Source: Planctomycetota bacterium
Lineage (GTDB): Bacteria > Planctomycetota > Planctomycetia > Pirellulales > Pirellulaceae
Assembly: GCA_026692885.1 (NCBI GenBank)
Contig: JAPLNJ010001149.1
Span: forward strand, 1-30,047
DNA: 30,047 nucleotides
Reading direction: 5' to 3'
Shown: in pieces, positions 28,701 through 30,047 of the stretch
Layout of the letters: every line of letters starts with the position of its first letter
Numbering within the stretch: the stretch's first letter is position 1
Notes under the pieces: generated by a model
Database searches by the model: none
Told to the model about the DNA's origin: nothing
The model's input: only the letters and a program-made list of their open reading frames with translations
Position numbers and translations under genes: made by a program

Positions 28701-29679
28701 TTTCCATGCCACCCAGTCGCGTATCACCGATCTTGACCGACACAAGCTGCGCGCCGGGGGCGATCCCGTTGAACTCCGGTTCCTTGGGGAAGTAGCCCGC
28801 CACGATCCCGGCCACGTGCGTGCCGTGAGCATCGTGTTGGGTGACCAGCGACAGGCGTCCGCCTTCGTCGTACACATTCACGGTGAAATTGAGTTCCGCC
28901 CCGCCGCCGAACGTGGCATATTGACGTTCGGCACGATAGTCTGTGAGCGGCTTCTCGTCGGTCAAGTCGCCGTCTTCATTCGTGTCCACGGCCGCTCGCC
29001 AGCATTGGCCGTCATGGAACACCACACAGTCGTAGACAGGACCCGGATCCTCGAATTCCTTGGCCGCCTCGGTCAGCTGCTCCAAGCGGACTTTCCTGTC
29101 AGCGTGGGCTTGCTGCTCGGCGGCAGACGGTGCGGGATGCTCGGCCTCCCACGCGGCGAGCTGCCGCCGCAACTGTTCTTCGGCCGCGCATTGTTCGGAT
29201 TCGAACGTCTCGCGGCGTTCCTGCTTCAAGCGGTCGATGAGATCACGCGGGAAGAAGTCAAACCCGCGTTTCAAACCGACGTGGAACTCGCGACCCGGTT
29301 TGAGCCAAGCTGGGGACAGCTTGAGTTGCCGGCCGCTGAGGCCCTGCAGCGTGTCCCCAGTGGGTGTTCGCAGCTCCCGCGTGTCCACATCGCCGCTGCC
29401 GGTACCGTCGACCAGGTCGATAATCTTGGGCTGGCCGGAGGAAGTGACTTGCAGTCCGGCCACCCCCGGATCGATGCCGGTGTCGAGTATCGCCACGACC
29501 ACGCCGCGTCCGTCGTACTTCGGATGCTCCTCCAGGAACCGCAGGGCGCCGATTTCTTCTTTCGGCAGCAATCCCGCCGACGGGAACTCCTTCGGTTCCT
29601 CGCCGCAGTCGGCGACCACCGGGAACCCCGCCGACGCCAACGCTAGGACCGCGGCGGCGACTCTCAAGTTGACTCTCAT
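25762..29679 (-). CDS. Tripeptidyl-peptidase II homologue, secreted subtilase
   Basis: The ATG at 29679 begins a signal peptide (MRVNLRVAAAVLALASAGFP) and has AGAGG upstream; the frame is open to 29754, but that region is the promoter. The product is 1305 aa (human TPP2 is 1249). The catalytic triad is Asp66 (VVVAILDTGIDPG), His285 (DAHGTHVAGIVAG) and Ser470 (KGTSMASPNACG), with the oxyanion Asn383 (AAAGNDG). The spacings Asp-His 219, His-Asn 98 and His-Ser 185 match those I recall for human TPP2 (D44, H264, N362, S449). The ~220-residue Asp-His insert (helical, EEQLRRQLAAWEAEH) and the long C-terminal region (TPPII domain, then helical repeats to PKDFEPF) are also family features. TPP II releases tripeptides from N-termini in giant complexes; the signal peptide implies an extracytoplasmic role here. 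Confidence 0.93.
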   Translation of the reverse strand: MRVNLRVAAAVLALASAGFPVVADCGEEPKEFPSAGLLPKEEIGALRFLEEHPKYDGRGVVVAILDTGIDPGVAGLQVTSSGQPKIIDLVDGTGSGDVDTRELRTPTGDTLQGLSGRQLKLSPAWLKPGREFHVGLKRGFDFFPRDLIDRLKQERRETFESEQCAAEEQLRRQLAAWEAEHPAPSAAEQQAHADRKVRLEQLTEAAKEFEDPGPVYDCVVFHDGQCWRAAVDTNEDGDLTDEKPLTDYRAERQYATFGGGAELNFTVNVYDEGGRLSLVTQHDAHGTHVAGIVAGYFPKEPEFNGIAPGAQLVSVKIGDTRLGGMETMSGISRGLKTVLDNGCDLVNLSYGMATSIPNRGRLVELFEDLVDRHGVVFVAAAGNDGPALSSVVAPGGTSSALIGVGAYVSAQMAAAEDTVRHPLKPMAYTWTSRGPTFDGDLGVNLLAPGGAISPVPTWTLSHHLPMKGTSMASPNACGAIALLISAMKAESHRYSPNSLLRALANTARNIERADAFTQGAGLIQVDQAYTHLVKYTAAAGELARFQIELSGHDQGRGIYLRELYETRRSSDSTVKLEPRFPHDVDNAAKIDFELKLVLESTAPWVRTGEAVLLTSKGRTIQVNVDPRHLEPGVHFAEVLGYEATDRDRGPLFRVPVTVILCHNLSARADEGPEAGEGPPEPKEKKESEATSSPPRNPESSLYKTALELASGKTERRFLAVPYGATWAELKLRRVDHGEPKKFLIHALQRVPDQLFTRTDNKHHVKLNAGEQITYTLAVDDGRTLELCVAQDWSSYGLTKLEYDLKFRGLMAEDREIQLPGNHVPVRVEIGSLLHRETIVPKASLTKRRSLVFPARDEVRPLDPNRDRQPDGKQRYELLLRYEFQVETAAPITLRFPQTDEPLYDSPFGGGVWMLFDAHKRRVAVGGVTSTSSLKLDKGQYTVRLPLRHDDPAVLQELHRAVMYVEQPLAKSVPIRVFPTKAAAVVGGRELTEKSLQAGEQVALYFCGPDAADLPAEVKPGDWLMGTASFSESPRSGEGPRADRCRFLWVAPPAEQAGTRLGDAAAHVPMEQTLPMLADEVRDFEVSQLRKLASKKDAGLFRDLADQLQAKYPDHLPLLAVLLHREDSADQRLQRLDTIVQAADEIVKRVDQNQLAQYFGVKPNPENPAVAEHARDMLDRRALLVDALVRKGLALADRELPEVLLQHPLADHQAQEEAFEANYAQLQKWVDPAEGRSALLPARRQWRQQRYGQALALLNKFIAAAEPDVQYFEQRVQLYKLLGWEHLAAAESKWLVLRFPKDFEPF

Positions 29680-29765
29680 GAACGATGCACCTCTCGACAG
29701 GAAAGACTTGCGCAGGACTTGTCTAAGCAATACGCCCGCGCTCGCAGACGACACGCAGGCCGCAC

Positions 29766-29771
29766 ATTATA
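29766..29771 (-). promoter_or_regulatory. -10 element of the TPP II gene promoter
   Basis: On the minus strand TATAAT (29771-29766) is a perfect -10 hexamer, about 85 nt before the ATG. The -35 at 17-nt spacing is CGGAAA (29794-29789), only three of six matches, so an activator or a moderate promoter is likely. Confidence 0.5.
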
Positions 29772-29883
29772 GCCAACACTCCAAGGGTTTTCCGGGGTTT
29801 ACGGTACAGTTTCTGCGATTCAGACGTAAGGACCGGCGTATCAATAAGTGTCGGCGCAGGAGTAACTTGGTCAATTTTGCGTA

Positions 29884-29935
29884 GGACGAATTGGCGATCC
29901 GGCCGGTACTTCCCGGCCGGATCGCCAATCCGTCC
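29884..29935. repeat. 23-bp stem inverted repeat near the right edge
   Basis: GGACGAATTGGCGATCCGGC-CGG (29884-29906) and CCGGCCGGATCGCCAATCCG-TCC (29913-29935) pair with one mismatch around a 6-nt loop. No T tract follows on either strand. GTAGGACGGATTGGC recurs at 30008-30022, followed by CACTTCGGCC...CGGGCCG, the start of a related element cut by the window end. Confidence 0.75.
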
Positions 29936-30007
29936 CACGGTTAGTCGCTCAACTTATTCCCGCGCGGGGGCTAAGTGGCTGTAAAGAAATAGCCTGGCAG
30001 ATCGGTG

Positions 30008-30047
30008 GTAGGACGGATTGGCACTTCGGCCCCGAAACATCGGGCCG
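30008..30047. repeat. Start of a second related hairpin element, cut by the window edge
   Basis: GTAGGACGGATTGGCACTTC matches the left end of the 29884-29935 repeat (GTAGGACGAATTGGC) and is followed by CGGCCCCGA...TCGGGCCG, an 8-9 bp hairpin. The remainder lies outside the window. Confidence 0.55.

Noticed and set aside
28417..29646. Long plus-strand frame (about 409 codons) opposite the TPP II gene
   Set aside because: It is antisense to clear subtilase coding sequence, has no recognisable motif, and is explained by the high GC content of the opposite strand.
29884..29935. Intrinsic terminator
   Set aside because: Strong stem but no T tract on either strand, and no gene ends close by in the appropriate direction.

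Overview
The window is GC-rich bacterial chromosomal DNA, most likely from a planctomycete (Planctomycetota, probably Pirellulales-like). Pointers are a secreted tripeptidyl-peptidase II homologue, DUF4838, DUF6807 (PmoA-like) and DUF4058 family proteins, a membrane-fused spermidine synthase-like protein, short isolated operons, and many dispersed hairpin-forming intergenic repeats. The assignment rests on family recognition by eye, not on a search. No rRNA, tRNA, CRISPR array or intact transposase was seen.

Left part (1-10,250) is accessory and partly decayed. It starts with the first codons of a gene leaving the window, then a DUF4838 gene whose C-terminus is broken at a 14-bp palindrome. 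Next come a protein-kinase fragment, an uncharacterised two-gene unit (2464-3342), gene debris (3312-4185), and a lone acidic protein. A translationally coupled pair follows, a membrane coiled-coil protein and an exported glycine-rich protein (5020-7319). The last section (7617-9943) holds an SGNH-hydrolase remnant, a DUF5678-like/retropepsin-like gene pair bracketed by two 97% identical copies of a HigA-like antitoxin gene, and a HigB-like toxin with its promoter/operator.

Middle part (10,250-16,920): a repeat-rich stretch, then a three-gene RNA-metabolism operon (two-unit SpoU-like SPOUT protein, RtcB RNA ligase, RbfA-like protein). Two related ~96-bp hairpin elements bracket this operon. 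A TolB-like beta-propeller with an apparently frameshifted signal peptide, a class I DAHP synthase, and the convergent rplM-rpsI ribosomal operon with a good sigma70 promoter follow.

Right part (16,920-30,047): a MITE-like element (inverted copy of one at 10,125), a secreted zinc-metallopeptidase-like protein whose C-terminus is encoded by a repeat, a DUF6807 protein, a DUF4058 protein, the fused spermidine synthase-like protein plus an SMP-30/gluconolactonase-like protein (probable operon), a ParE-type toxin/Phd-type antitoxin pair, and a 1305-residue TPP II homologue on the minus strand.

The least described parts are the 5020-7319 coupled pair, the 2464-3342 pair, the SPOUT-RtcB-RbfA operon, and the repeat families.
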